This document shows, in pieces, positions 10,661 through 22,235 of a stretch of DNA of 64,000 nucleotides. The DNA comes from Engraulis encrasicolus (lineage: Eukaryota > Chordata > Actinopteri > Clupeiformes > Engraulidae): positions 27,872,559 to 27,936,558 of the forward strand of contig NC_085865.1 of NCBI RefSeq assembly GCF_034702125.1, read 5' to 3'. Below the pieces are notes generated by a model, which worked only from the letters and a program-made list of their open reading frames with translations, made no database searches and was not told where the DNA came from. Within the stretch, counting starts at the first letter, position 1. The number at the start of each line of letters is the position of its first letter. The translations under genes and the position numbers were made by a program.

Positions 10661-12568
10661 GACAGAGATCCTCCTTCAACCATCCTTCATTTAATTACTG
10701 ATTATCACTCACAATACACAATACGCTCAGAGAGAAAAGCATATTTTTCCAAAATCATAACAGACAACCAGCATAATGCGAAAGTTCTTTTTTCCACTAT
10801 TGACCACCTGCTTAATCCAACACATAGCAATAACAACCTAAATGCAGCATCACATGCCAAGTGCGAGGAATTTGCTAGATTTTTTAATAAAAAGATTGCC
10901 GACATTAGAGAAGGCATCCAAGGTGGAAACGCAGCAACCTCTGTCGCCCACTCAGGCGATACACCGAGGGGAGGGTTAAACCCCCCTAGGAGACCTGAGA
11001 GCTTCCAAAAGTTTTGTCCAATTACAGAGGACGACCTCTGTAAAATAGTCAGGGAAAGTAAGCAGTCTACCTGCAGCCTTGACGCGATCCCCACATATCT
11101 GCTAAAAAACATACTTGGTTGCTTAGCAGCACCTTTACTGCAAATTGTTAACACCTCTATGCTTACAGGCATTTTTCCAAGCTCATTCAAAACAGCCATG
11201 GTAAAGCCACTCCTAAAAAAGACAAATTTAGATCAGAATTCTTTAAACAACTACAGACCTATATCAAACCTCCCCTTTATAAGCAAGGTACTAGAAAAAG
11301 TTGTATTTAAACAGCTTAATCAACATCTGGCTGGGAATGATATCTTGGAAAAATTCCAATCAGGCTTTAGAGCCAACCATAGCACCGAAACAGCACTAAC
11401 CAAAATAATAAGTGATCTTAGGCTCAACACTGCCGCAAACAAAGTTTCAGCACTTATCCTCCTCGACCTCAGTGCCGCCTTTGACACGATAGACCACAAC
11501 ATACTAATTGACCGCCTTGAATCTTGGGTAGGCTTGTCCGGTCACGTCTTAGAGTGGTTCAAAACATATATTACAGGAAGACAGTTTTTTGTCACCATCG
11601 GAGAATACGTCTCCAACAAGTATGATGTGCCTTTTGGAGTTGCTCAGGGTAGTTGCTTGGGCCCTCTCCTCTTCTCTCTCTATATGTTGCCCCTGGGCTC
11701 CATCATCAGAGAGCACAATGTTGATTTTCATAGCTATGCCGATGACACTCAACTATATATCTCTGTCGAGCCTAGCCAAACCACTGCCATTCATGCCTTG
11801 ACTAAATGCATGTCTGCCATTACAGATTGGATGAACAGTAACTTCCTAAAATTAAATGAAGATAAAACTGAAGTGTTGCTCATTGGGCCTAAGAAAAAAC
11901 GTGCAAAACTCCACTCAAGCCTAGGTGACCTAAGCATACACATTAAAGATAAGGTTACTAGCCTAGGTGTGGTCATAGACTCGGATTTGAGCTTTGAGCC
12001 TCACATCAACAAGATAACAAAATCTGCTTTTTTCCATCTTAGAAATGTCAACAAAGTGCGCGGCTTGGCCCCCCGACAAGACGCTGAGAAACTTATTCAT
12101 GCCTTTGTCACCAGTAGGATAGACTACTGCAATGCTCTCTTCTCTGGTCTCCCAAAAAAATTAATTGACAAATTGCAACTCATTCAAAATTCTGCGGCAA
12201 GAATCCTAACAAGAACCAGAATGAGAGAGCACATCTCTCCTGTCTTGGCAGACCTGCACTGGTTACCTGTCTCATACAGAATCGACTTTAAGATTCTGCT
12301 CACAGTATTTAAAGCATTAAATGGACTTGCCCCTAGCTATATCTCAGACATGCTTTCTTTTTATGCCCCTGCTCGAGCTCTCAGGTCCACTGATGCCAAG
12401 CTGCTAAGGACCCCCACCCCCCCGCAGAAGAAGATCGGCGACGCCGCGTTTGCCTGCTATGCGCCCAAGAGATGGAACGCCCTCCCCATCGAGATCCGAT
12501 CAGCCACCTCCGTCGACTCCTTTAAGAAGCAGCTGAAGACCCACCTCTTCATCCTTGCCAACTCCTAG
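10661..12568 (+). CDS. LINE reverse transcriptase, 5'-truncated but open
   Basis: The frame is open from the upstream stop at 10,658 to the stop at 12,566-12,568, about 635 codons. It starts within the linker before the RT domain (LLNPTHSNNNLNAASHAKCEEFARFF). Then come NYRPISNLPFISKVLE, the LDLSAAFDTIDH motif with its first catalytic aspartate, the PFGVAQGSCLGPLLF motif, and the YADDTQLY active site. The C-terminal part ends with RWNALPIEIRSA and a KTHLF region typical of L2/CR1 proteins. An internal methionine at 11,159 is not the natural start, because conserved coding continues upstream of it. The intact frame suggests recent insertion. Without its endonuclease it should be immobile by itself. 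Confidence 0.9.
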   Translation, partial: DRDPPSTILHLITDYHSQYTIRSERKAYFSKIITDNQHNAKVLFSTIDHLLNPTHSNNNLNAASHAKCEEFARFFNKKIADIREGIQGGNAATSVAHSGDTPRGGLNPPRRPESFQKFCPITEDDLCKIVRESKQSTCSLDAIPTYLLKNILGCLAAPLLQIVNTSMLTGIFPSSFKTAMVKPLLKKTNLDQNSLNNYRPISNLPFISKVLEKVVFKQLNQHLAGNDILEKFQSGFRANHSTETALTKIISDLRLNTAANKVSALILLDLSAAFDTIDHNILIDRLESWVGLSGHVLEWFKTYITGRQFFVTIGEYVSNKYDVPFGVAQGSCLGPLLFSLYMLPLGSIIREHNVDFHSYADDTQLYISVEPSQTTAIHALTKCMSAITDWMNSNFLKLNEDKTEVLLIGPKKKRAKLHSSLGDLSIHIKDKVTSLGVVIDSDLSFEPHINKITKSAFFHLRNVNKVRGLAPRQDAEKLIHAFVTSRIDYCNALFSGLPKKLIDKLQLIQNSAARILTRTRMREHISPVLADLHWLPVSYRIDFKILLTVFKALNGLAPSYISDMLSFYAPARALRSTDAKLLRTPTPPQKKIGDAAFACYAPKRWNALPIEIRSATSVDSFKKQLKTHLFILANS

Positions 12569-13056
12569 CTGCCAAGGCGTCATAGTGTCCCAGCCGCCGC
12601 AGCGCCCTTACTACTCGCAATCCAGCCCTGGCAGGGGGCTCCCCTAGGTGGCCGCTGGTCTCTGCCTGAGGTTTCTTCCTGACTACAGGGGGTCTTTTTT
12701 CTCAGACCTCACTGAGCTTTTTTTTTCCCCCTCACAAACTATGATTCAAGCGAAAGGGAGTTTTTCCTCACCCCTGATGCCACCAGGGGCCGCACATGAG
12801 CGCCCAATCTCTGTGTGACTATCTATGACTTATGATAGGCCCAGCCACTATGGACCTTACACATCTAAGAATCCTGGTCCTAACCTACGTTGACCTTATG
12901 ACTCTACATTCTCTGTCTATCTCTTCTTCCTCTGCCTTCCTGCTATTTCTGCCTCTCCTCTATACCTTTCCTATTTGTTAAGCACTTTGAGTTACATGCC
13001 TTGTATGACACAGTGCTATACAAATACAATTATTATTATTATTATTATTATTATTA
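10661..13056 (+). mobile_element. 5'-truncated L2/CR1-like LINE
   Basis: The element has an uninterrupted reverse-transcriptase frame, then about 450 bp of 3' UTR. The UTR ends gcactttgagttaca...gtgctatacaaatacaa and a (TTA)n tail at about 13,030-13,056. This 3' end is characteristic of fish L2-type LINEs. The endonuclease domain and 5' UTR are missing, as expected from incomplete reverse transcription. The left boundary is uncertain by about 100 bp. Confidence 0.88.
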
Positions 13057-13512
13057 ATATGAATGTCTGCTCGAGTTCCATTCATCAATTAATTTGAATA
13101 TAAATTATGACTATTTGTCTCCCCACCACACTTTTTCAGTTTTAGTGCGTGTGACAAAGAAAGAGAAAGAGAGAGTAATGAATTTATTCATTATGGGTAA
13201 TATGTTCATTACCTTAGCATTACTACTAATGAAACATGAATCATACCGGACATTTATGACAACCTCTGCTAAATGGAGATCCAGCTAAAATCTCTTTGGT
13301 AATGACAAAAAAGGTTCTTTTTTCGGGATCATGGAGGGTCATCTCTATTTTCCATCAAATAAATATGAGATATTTTGTATCCTGTCCATTTCAAAAACCC
13401 TTCATACTGAAGGAAACAGAAATGGCCCCTGTCCTCAGAGATGCTGTGTAATGTTTCTGTGAGTGGTTTCAGCCTTCCCTGCATTCAGAGCTGAAAGCAT
13501 GTCCAGAACCCA
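13057..13512. other. Single-copy flank left of the inverted duplication
   Basis: Nothing coding is recognised. Right-arm homology starts near 13,513, so this marks the outer edge of the duplicated region as far as it can be seen before the sequence gap on the other side. Confidence 0.5.
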
Positions 13513-15985
13513 GTTCGGTACAGTGCAGATAAAAGTCTGTTTGTGACGAGTGGCATTCATGGCTCTTGGATCGGCCTGTGCCACTATATTCTTCTGGTCA
13601 GGGACTGAGCTTCGACAGTTCACTCCAACCAGATTTGTCTTGCTCTTCCAAGTGCTTTCACACTGCTGATTGCTGCTGTCCCAAAAAAGGAATGGGAACA
13701 ACAAAATAGAGGGTGATGTTTTTATAGTGAAATACACTATCTATCTCTTTCTCTCTTTCTCTCTCTCGTCCTCAGTGGTTCTAAATAATTCAATCTTATC
13801 ACATTCAAGGTAATGGAACGCGTTTAAGTCCTGAAGAATTTATGTGTGGAAATGATGGTAGGCCAAAGTCCAAGCCATCTTGCAAGCAAATACCGCCTTG
13901 GGAGACCCACAGGTTTAAATCTCCTGTCCATCAGGCAGGAGGCGGTTTGAAGCAGTCACAGTGGGATGCAGATGAGTGGAGGAGGGTGGGGAAACTAAGA
14001 GCAGTGAAGAAAAGAGAAAAATTTGACATATGGGACGGAGAAACCGGAGGAATAGAACAGTGCATTTACTTATGATCACAGTAATTATCATTCCACCAAG
14101 CATCAGCAAAAATAGAAAAAGTCCTTAACTTAACAGCTAATATGTGTAATACGGTATATTTTATACTTCTTTTCAAAAACAATAAGTAAACCAACCATTC
14201 CCACCCCCCTGTTTTTGGCATCACCGTCAGCAGGGCAACTGAAAAACTCCAGGAACCTCTTGTACTGTACGAATCTCACTTACAGCCAAAAAAACGACTG
14301 AAGTTTGGGCCTTTCCCAATACTAATCTCTACCCCTACCCTTCCGCCTTCCCCATGGCCCTTGTGATTTCAAACGAAGCTGTAAGGTGTAGGGCTTCAAA
14401 TGCAACCACTACGAATTGGGATACCCCTTCAACAATTATGGAATGACACTCATAGCTGTCACTAATCCCATGCATTAGGTTGACGTTAATAGTGTTTTTT
14501 TTTCATATGCGTTTCACGGAGAAAAGGGCCATCACACATTAGGACAATGTTAAATTTAGACAATGGAATAATTATTACCACTTTAAATCCATCAATTGCG
14601 GTGAAAATACTTAAACTCGTGTGCTATTGTGGGTGCTGCGGCTTGCCGCCAATTTTTAAACGAATTCGCAATGCATTCAGGGAAACCTGTCGTAGCCCTC
14701 CGTCGTGGAGTCTGGTGTCGGAAAATCTCTGTGCGGAGGGGTGGAAAGCCCTTCGCCGTACACTTACCCATCTGTCCGAACGTGAATCGAGATGCAACTA
14801 CCCCTACACGTGGATGCGCAAAACGGAGGCAAAGGGGAAAGGCGTAGTGCTAAGCAAAGAGGCTTAAGACAAGAGGGCTTACTCACGTCATAACAGCGTA
14901 GTGCGAAATGATGGCGAGGGGAGTACGGAAATGTTATTCTTCTTCTAAGGTCAGTATTGGAAGCACCTGGGAAGCATGCAATGACACTTCCGCGAGGGTC
15001 GGAGTGTGGAACAGGTCATAGGACAGCGTGAATGTTTGTCAGCTGTCCTTAATTACCCCCAGCAATTACTGCTGACCAACAGCTGCCGTTAATTTGGCCA
15101 CAAATTATCCATCATGGTGTCGCCCCCACAGACCATGTGCAAGGGAGTACGGAATCGCACCCACTGACCAATGACCATGCGCAAGGGAGTTAATTTTCCA
15201 TCCATCCGTGTCCTCAGGCAACGCCCCCGTACTACACCGTGGCCAATGCATTTCCCCCCAAGAGATTGTTCTTCTGTTGAGTTTCTTTGGTGCTAAGGGG
15301 TGTAATGGGATTCACCGTAAAGGCGGATTCACACCTTGTGTAACTAGGCGTAACCTCACTCATACCTCACGAGCGGAAATTACAAACATTCGAATTGCGA
15401 TCATACTTCCCTGTTGCACTTTGACAAAGGAGCGTGTAAATATAGAAGTAGCAGTATCGTCTCCTTGCCCGGGGAGTCCTTATTTTGTTTTGTTTACAGT
15501 CTGTGTTCCCAAATTCCTTATCGCAATTCTGTGCTCTCTGCCCAATGAACGAGACAGCCAGTATTTTGTGTGTTGGTCTACTGCTTTTAAAGCAAGCATG
15601 TGCAGTCAGTTGCTCGCGCTGACTAGCGTAATTTGCGGCTCGCAGCAAGCGTGCCGAGGGCTTTACGTCACTCCCATAGATAGGTTGGCCATCGGTCCGT
15701 TTTTACGACGTCCGTGTGTCCCTCTGTTCATCTTTCCTCTCGTCCTCGCCTTGTGCTTAAGGCCTCGAGATGCGAGGCAACGTCATTGACACAAACTAGA
15801 TTGACAGTTGGCCGTGTTTCCGAAAGCTGCAGCCGCCATGTTACTCCAGATTTTGCACTGCAAATCAACTGTATTGCTGTACTTATGTCTGGGAAATATG
15901 CATGCAATTTGTGTTATTTGCGGTCCATAGCCTAGTCTACGTGAAGTAATTGACTGTATGAAAGTTAAATAAGGTATATTTGAAG
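13513..15985. other. Outer left-arm region, non-coding
   Basis: No supported gene. Pieces at 14,290-14,480 (gggcctttcccaat...tgggatacccctt) and 14,750-14,830 (cccctacacgtggatgcgc) look like parts of a common fish DNA element, but I cannot define its ends. The mirrored copy is at about 48,690-51,391. Confidence 0.4.
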
Positions 15986-16470
15986 AGGGCCTCTCAACGT
16001 TATTTCATTAATACTGCCGTGTTCCCCAATGTTATTGAATGTGGTACGCGTTGATCCCGTTTTAAAAAAACGTATTTACTTTGCTGGTGTTGAGGGCCGG
16101 AAAAATGGCTTGTTGAGAAACGACAGGGCTTTCCGGTCACCCTCATGAATATGCGTGACGCGATAAGGAGGTGTCTCTGATTGGCTCCCTCTCATGAATA
16201 TGCGTGACGTGATAATGAGGTGTCTCTGATTGGCTCCCTCCCATGAATTAATGAAACCGCCTCCCCCGCTCGCTCTGTGTACAACTTGGGGAAGCTACAA
16301 GCTGTTAGCTAGCTAAACCGACTGCTTGTTTGGAAAACATTGTTTTTGAACTAAAACCTCAACATGTCTTCAGAGATACAGCCTTATGTATATGACCCTG
16401 AGTCAGAGGACGATGGAGAGGAGGAGGAGGAACGGATTCCTCATCGTTTGACTATGAACGTTTCTGAATG
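15986..16470 (+). mobile_element. 5' end of a TTAA-family element carrying a P2X7-like exon
   Basis: From AGAGGGCCTCTCAACG at about 15,987 the sequence parallels the 781-bp TTAA-flanked MITE at 20,119-20,899. Shared parts are the start, the gttattgaatgtg phrase, the gtctctgattggct blocks, and the stretch just before a start codon or its remnant. In this copy the homology leads into an exon at 16,364. I infer that the exon belongs to the longer relative of that MITE. The 3' end is not located. Confidence 0.45.
16364..16470 (+). CDS. First coding exon of a P2X7-like (C-terminal-domain type) protein
   Basis: The 107-nt exon begins with ATG, encodes MSSEIQPYVYDPESEDDG, then a glutamate run, and ends NVSEW at a GT donor (gaatg then gtaacc). 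A Y-x-Y/F-(D/E)PE motif, an acidic stretch and a final DVSEW/NVSEW are, from memory, the N-terminus of the many fish proteins annotated 'P2X purinoceptor 7-like'. In those, the next exon carries a cysteine-rich zinc-binding domain. They lack the channel part of P2X receptors. No downstream exon is evident within the next few kilobases, so this copy is probably incomplete. Mirror copy at 48,171-48,277. Confidence 0.6.
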
Positions 16471-17550
16471 GTAACCTCAATGTTTATTACTATTCTTGTT
16501 GTGTTATTACAAGTATGCTTAGCGTTTTAACAATCGCTTTCAACTATGCTTTGTAATAATAATAGACAATGTTTTGACCAAGGGCTGATTCTGTAAGCGT
16601 TTAGTCTTTGTAATCTTTTAGTATGTTGATATTACTACAGCCAGAAAGGATCTTCCTGATTAATTCCTCCTGTAAAGTAGTGTGCTAATCTTCAGATAAC
16701 AGTTCACTTACCAACACATAATGATCATTCGGTAATATTACATCAATATGAAGACAGAAATGGTCTAATACCATTCATGTTTGCTGCCGTGAGATTCCCC
16801 AGGTACGATAGACTATTCATCTCTTGCTCAAAAGCTTGTGTGTACAACAGTGTTGGGCAGTAATGCATTTCAAAAGTAATGAATTACTGTAATGCATCAC
16901 ATTTTGCTGTAATGCAGTAATGTAAGGCATTACAGGGCAAAAAGCTGTAATATTTGTCGGCGAAGGTTATGTTTTGACCGCTGTGTATTTATTTATTTAT
17001 TTGTGAATATGTTTGTTTGTTTGTTTGTACTTCGTATAACTCAGACAGAACTGAGCCGATTTTTATGAAATTCAGTGGGATGATTGGTCATGACCCAAGG
17101 AACAATCGATTACTTTTTGGGAGTGATTGGGTCAAAGGTCAAGGTCACGAAAAGGTCAAAAACGTAAATTTGCGATATCTCGGTTAATTGGCATCCGATT
17201 TGCCTGAAACCAGTGCCAAGATGTGCAGAATTCAATTCCCAATCTGGTGATGTGCCACACGTCATGGTGGTGTCCATACGTTTTTTAGCGGTTGGGGGTC
17301 AACGGTCAGTGGGGTCAAGACCTTGCGAAATGCACGTTTCTCATCTTAACTCGGTCAATTCTGGACCGATTTTTATGAAAATTACATCAACATTTCAGAA
17401 ATGTGTCCACCACAATCTCCATACTAGACTAAATGGAATGGACACTCTGTCGAGTGCATACCCTAGCCAACGACACTTTATTTGCGCCCGCCTCAGGGGC
17501 CGCATATGGCATATAGGATCGCTAAAAAAAACGTACCATGGGGCCTGACT

Positions 17551-18203
17551 ACGGAACCATAATGCTGCCAGAGGCGAAAAAAATTAATCGCTCGAGCGAC
17601 TTAAGCCGGGCATACACTGTGCGATATTTTCACTCGTGGGTCTTAAGCTTCTGCTCACACTGCACGATGGAATTTCACTGTTTAAAAGTTCACAGCTCAC
17701 GACTCACGTCCTCACACTACACGAGCCGACAGTCGGATGCGAGCAAAATGCTTCCACTGTACGACGCGACAGGCATGTTTCCCCGATCTGCAGAGGAGGG
17801 AACATGCACACCTGAGGTGGAGATGAGGTCGCGCTCAACAGCGAATCGCAGGGCCCTATTAATTTGTGCATGTGAAGTGTCAAATCGGGACGTAGCGCTG
17901 CTTTAACTGTGCGATTTACGCACGAGCCACGACCAGAATTTCAAACCGTTTTGATTTTCTTGCGACCCTGCGATTGCACGATCGTGAGGCGAAATCGCTT
18001 GTCGTCACCCCATGTACACTGCACGATGCGAGACTCACGATTGACCTGCGATTGAACAAGAAATCGGCCCGACTCTCAAAAAGTCGTGCGAGTGCCAAAT
18101 TGGGGCAAAATCGGGGCAAAAGTCGCACAGTGTAAGCCCAGCTTTAGTGTCTCGCTCGAGCGAATTATTTTGTTCACCTCTGGTAGCATTGCACTTCCGT
18201 ACC
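17551..18203. mobile_element. MITE with long terminal inverted repeats
   Basis: The ends pair over a TCGCTCGAGCGA-containing stretch and then over a segment like AAGCTGGGCATACACTGTGC / GCACAGTGTAAGCCCAGCTT. The interior is rich in short self-complementary words (tcgcacga, cacgatcgtg). A second copy lies at 24,518-25,433 in the opposite orientation, and a mirror copy at about 46,440-47,085. Superfamily not determined. Confidence 0.65.
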
Positions 18204-18404
18204 AGTACCGCTTAGGAGTGAGAAAATTTCTGTGGAATGCGGCAACCGGCATAACGTTCAAAGTTTGAGTTCACAGTCAAAACAAATCAACACATCATAA
18301 GAAACCGTATTATTACACACATCATTGCTGCCCAACAGCCACACAGCAAAACTCAAGTCTGATTATATGCTGCATCCGCCTGATCCTACACAAGCAAATT
18401 GCCG

Positions 18405-18778
18405 TAACAGCTGGAGCATCAAGGAATCTCTGTCAACAACGACAGCACGCCAATCAACATCGTGACTCTGTACAGGCCACCATCACAGAGTCCCAGATTA
18501 TTTCAAGATCGTGTTCAGCAGCTCTTGACATCACTGGACACCACCAACTTGATGGTCATCCTGGGAGATTTCAACTTTGATTGACTGGAGACCCCACACC
18601 ACGACATCGTCCAGCTCCTCAGTCACCACGGCTTCCGCCAGTACATCAAAGGACCAACGACCGACCAAGGGACACTACTGGACCACGTATACATAAACCA
18701 GGCGGTCACAGTACATCTGGAAGTCGTGGACACTTACTACTCTCACCACGACATCATTTGTGTGTCTCTCGTGTTGTA
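18405..18778 (+). pseudogene. AP-type endonuclease domain remnant
   Basis: The frame from about 18,405 reads INIVTLYRPPSQSP, then the conserved MVILGDFNFD core of exonuclease-endonuclease-phosphatase fold nucleases, an in-frame TGA, and after it TTDQGTLLDHVYIN and YYSHHDIICVSL, which match the last conserved aspartate/histidine blocks of the fold. The N-terminal catalytic part is absent. Non-LTR retrotransposons and Helentrons both carry this domain; the lack of a following reverse transcriptase favours a Helentron. The stop codon indicates decay. Confidence 0.6.
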
Positions 18779-19817
18779 ATTATTGAGCGTAATTATAGTG
18801 ACAAGTACTGACTGCTTCGGAAATAATTCAATATATAATATCAGCTCGTAATTTGGTCTTAAACCTGAGGTTGACTATTGTGACTATTTCAATGCCGATA
18901 AAGATGATTTCATATGTTTGATATTCATTTACATGTACACGTCTTTTACAATTAAATCCAATGGGGACATGTTATTAATGTATGTTGGTTATGTGGAATA
19001 AAACATTAATATCAAGGTAATAATTGTTAATTTTTGTCTATGTGGCTCCAGTGACTTTTCTTTGCCAAGCACTATATGCCAGAACAATGTGTGCATGCTG
19101 AATTGAATAAGACGTCAAGAATGGGCCAAAAATGTAATATTATGATATTCCGGTTCGATTTAAATGAAACTAACACCAAAATTTGGAGAATGTTATGCCC
19201 CACACTCTGAAGATGGCCAGAAAAAAATAAGTGGCGTAGGCGAAGGTTTGCGCTCTACCGAGTGCCCGTTCTAGTTACTACTTAGTTACAATGCTATAAC
19301 TCAAGTCATACTCTGATGCTTATGCAGAATACATGTTCAAGTATACATTAAAAAGAAAAGAAACTGTTTACTTCCAACACAAGAGGTAACTTGTCTGAGT
19401 AAACAAGCAGATCCATGTACTTCTGTTATGATCAGCAAACTGTGGTTGGCTCAAAAGGGTTTCAGTGTTTTTCAGTAACATCCCAGTCTCTCATTGGGTG
19501 GAGTGGAGTAAATGGTGTAACAACTATGTAATGGCATGGGCTAGTGTTATAGGTACCAAAAATGTACTGACACCTCTGCACTTATTTGTGATGGGTAGCC
19601 TTTGTCGTTGATAAATGATACACATTCATGTTCAACATATTAGGTAATGACAAGACTGACCGATACCATCACCCCTGTGGCCTGCATGAGCCAACACCCC
19701 GGACTGGAACCTGTGTGCCTAAATATATATGGAAATGTGTGGAACACAACACAAGCGTCTTGTTATATTTAGCTGGCTGTGATGTCCCACAGATTAACTC
19801 CATGCTAAAATTATTTT

Positions 19818-21830
19818 ATGTACAAATATACTCACTATTTGCAGGTGAAGGGCACGGCCATGGGTAGCACCGTGGCCCCGAACTATGCCTCACTCTATGT
19901 TGGTTCCTTTGAACATGACTTTGCATTTAATAGGTCACATAATGATTTTTTTCATCATATTGGCCTCTGGCGGAGATATATTGACGATATTTTTATACTG
20001 TAGTCAGGTACTCTAAATGAACTATTTGATTTTGTGAATTTTCTCAATGTGAGTAGCAACCACCTTAAATTCACAGTCAATTATGATGACCAACAAATCA
20101 ATTTTTTTGACATTTTAAAGATGGCCTCTCAACGTAATTTGATTAATATTGCTGTGTTCCCCATTGTTATTGAATGTGTTACGCGTTGGTCCTGTTTTAA
20201 AAAACGTTCTGGTTGCTTTGTTTCAAGCCGTTTTTGCAAGCTAGAAAGGTGGCTTGTGGAGAAACGAGAGGGTGTTCCGTGTTTCTCGTGGAAATGCGTC
20301 TCTGATTGGCTCACTCCTCCTGCTCTCATGGAAACGCGTCTCTGATTGGCTCAGTCCTCCTGTTCTTGGAGAGAATGTAATGGGAAGCAGAGTCGCCACT
20401 TCTCCGGGTGGTACTGCACTATAGGGGCGCCAACGGAGGCGTGCATGCTCCATTCAGGGCTGTGCTCTTTCGACAGCGACCCCTAGGCGAGCTGCAGGCA
20501 CGGAGCAACCAGAGTGGGCTTGCTTTATGGATGAGGCTTTGTGCTGTGTGTGTACCTGAGAGTAGCAACCAGCTGATAGCTAAGCTAAGCTAGATTTCGG
20601 GCCACCAGACGTTGCTTGTATTGAAAACAAGCAGAAAAAAATTACTCGACATGTTTTTAGAAAAATGGGTCGACATAAACCTTTGTGAGCAACGCCTTCT
20701 TTCGACGTGACGAAACACAGAAAGGCTTTCGTGATTCGCTCGTTTCTCTGCATTATTTATGTCAATTGGGAAACACCGGGAAACACAGCCAGGCGAGGTG
20801 ACGCACCGCTATGAGAGCCTTGCAAGTGAGTTTAACTTGGGGTGACCGTCCGATCTTCAAAAGGAGTGAGTAAAACTGTGTTTTATCGGAAGTTGGCCTT
20901 TAATTAAAAAAGAACAAGACAAATTGTCAACTGATTTGTATAGAAAGCCTACAGACAGGAACACTCTCCTGCACGGCAAAAGCTTCCATCCAACCAACCT
21001 CAAGAAGAGCCTCCCAATTAGCCAACTTAATAGGGTGCGCCGGATATGCAGTTCAGAGGACTCCTATGCCAAACACAGTGACGACATGGTGAAAAGATTT
21101 AGAGACAGAGAATATCAAGAAGATTGGGTGCAAAATGCTGTTGAACGGTTTAAAAATGTTAACCAAAAAGATTGTCTCGAAATGAGAAGAACTAATTCTG
21201 ATAGTCATAGGTCAATTTGTGCAATACAATTCTCACCCTTGGGAAATTCATTTAAAGAAATTGTTCGACAGCATTGGCACATCCTAAAATCTGATCCAAA
21301 TTTAAAAACAGTCTTCAATGATCGCATTGTGATCTTCAATGATCTTCAATGACCGCATTGTGTACAAACGCGCTCCAAACTTATGAGACCAAATTGTCAG
21401 AGCCGATTTACCACCTGAGCAACCTTCTCACTTTCTATCTACTATTCCATCTGGAAATTATAAGTGTGGCTCTTGTGCACAATGCAATTATACCTCTAAA
21501 TGTCATTACTTTAACCATCCGCACTCTGGAAAAAAGATTGATATCAAGGGCACAATCACTTGTAACAGTAAAAATGTTATATACATGATTAAATGCCCTT
21601 GCGGTCTGGCATATATAGGAAAGACCACACGATGTCTGAAAACCCGGATCTCAGAACATAGGAGCAGTATAAGAACTCATGATGACAAAAGCCCCGTTGC
21701 CGTGCATTTCAATTCCATGAAACACAATCTCTCCTCACTGAGATATTTTGGGATTGAACATGTAAAAGCCCCAAGAAGGGGAGGGGATATCAAAAATATA
21801 CCTCAATACCTTGTCACCCAAAGGCCTTAA
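19818..21830 (+). pseudogene. Penelope-type reverse transcriptase / GIY-YIG protein (broken)
   Basis: The first segment reads KGTAMGSTVAPNYASLYVGSFE and then LWRRYIDDIFIL, with the YIDD active site, followed by an in-frame TAG. It resumes after the MITE with TDLYRKPTDRNTLLHG and an RT thumb-like region. A short tandem duplication near 21,320-21,355 (repeats of gatcttcaatga) shifts the frame. The last segment has a CGSCAQCNYTSKCHYF linker resembling the CCHH motif and then YMIKCPCGLAYIGKTTRCLKTR, with the GIY-YIG core and catalytic arginines. It ends at a stop near 21,828. The protein would be RNA-dependent DNA polymerase plus nuclease. Three lesions make this copy inactive. Confidence 0.85.
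20119..20899. mobile_element. TTAA-flanked MITE inside the Penelope RT frame
   Basis: The 781-bp insertion is bounded by TTAA on both sides (20,115-20,118 and 20,900-20,903), with outer ends AGATGGCC and GGCCT. Removing the insertion and one TTAA rejoins the Penelope reading frame without shift across the RT. TTAA duplications point to piggyBac or Kolobok superfamilies. No transposase inside. The same insertion is in the right arm at 43,731-44,513. Confidence 0.85.
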
Positions 21831-22150
21831 TTTGGACTTTGATCTAAAACTTTTTTGTGATCCTTGATCATGGATCATTCTATGATCATTATGTAATGCC
21901 TATAATATTGTTGTTTTTTAAAAAAATGTTTGTTGCTATTTTGCTTTGTCTTCTTTGCTGTATGTGTCTAACTCTTTAACATGCCTGTCAGAACAACCAT
22001 TACTTGGCTGCAGGCCATGATTGTTTGTAATCATCAATTGTTTGTTGGGCCTAATTAGAACAGCTGACTATCAGCTGATTGCCTGACTGCCAATCAGCTG
22101 TGTAGGCCTTCCCTACTTATTCTGACTGTTTTTTAACTTGTGTAAGATGC

Positions 22151-22177
22151 CTGAAGAAGATCTATGATCGAAACGTT
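22151..22177 (+). ncRNA. Hammerhead-ribozyme-like motif at the Penelope 3' end
   Basis: Core CTGAAGA (matches CUGANGA), then a 4-bp stem GATC/GATC with a TAT loop, then GAAAC and GTT. This is the order of a minimal type I hammerhead, and such ribozymes are known in Penelope-like elements. Pairing for stem I beside it is weak (about 2 bp), so activity is doubtful. Confidence 0.5.
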
Positions 22178-22235
22178 GCTCCCAATAAATTAAGTCTTTT
22201 GCAAGCAGTGTGCAGATCCTTTCCCGCTCCTACAT

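Larger units (their letters stand above)
16950..19285 (+). mobile_element. Possible Helentron-type rolling-circle element (nested)
   Basis: The region starts near gtcggcgaaggttatg, followed by (ATTT)n and (GTTT)n tracts and a dispersed repeat (gacctttgacc-like phrases). It contains an AP-endonuclease remnant at about 18,405-18,778 and ends ggcgaaggtttgcgctc...gagtgcccgttctag. An endonuclease near the 3' end is a known trait of fish Helentrons. No helicase or Rep domain is seen. A MITE at 17,551-18,203 sits inside it. Confidence 0.4.
19640..22235 (+). mobile_element. Penelope-like element, 5'-truncated and interrupted
   Basis: A reverse transcriptase C-terminal half and a GIY-YIG endonuclease are encoded in order on the plus strand. 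The 3' UTR ends with a hammerhead-like motif and an AATAAA signal near 22,185. RT plus GIY-YIG is unique to Penelope-like elements. The element is split at 20,119-20,899 by a MITE. Approximate edges only; the mirror copy at about 43,442-45,040 lacks everything downstream of 21,195. Confidence 0.85.

Noticed and set aside
11159..12568. Methionine at 11,159 as the start of the LINE protein
   Set aside because: Conserved LINE coding sequence continues in the same frame upstream to 10,661.
15208..15789. 193-residue frame starting MSSGNAPVLH
   Set aside because: No family resemblance; the right-arm mirror (about 48,881-49,455) is broken by a few base changes.
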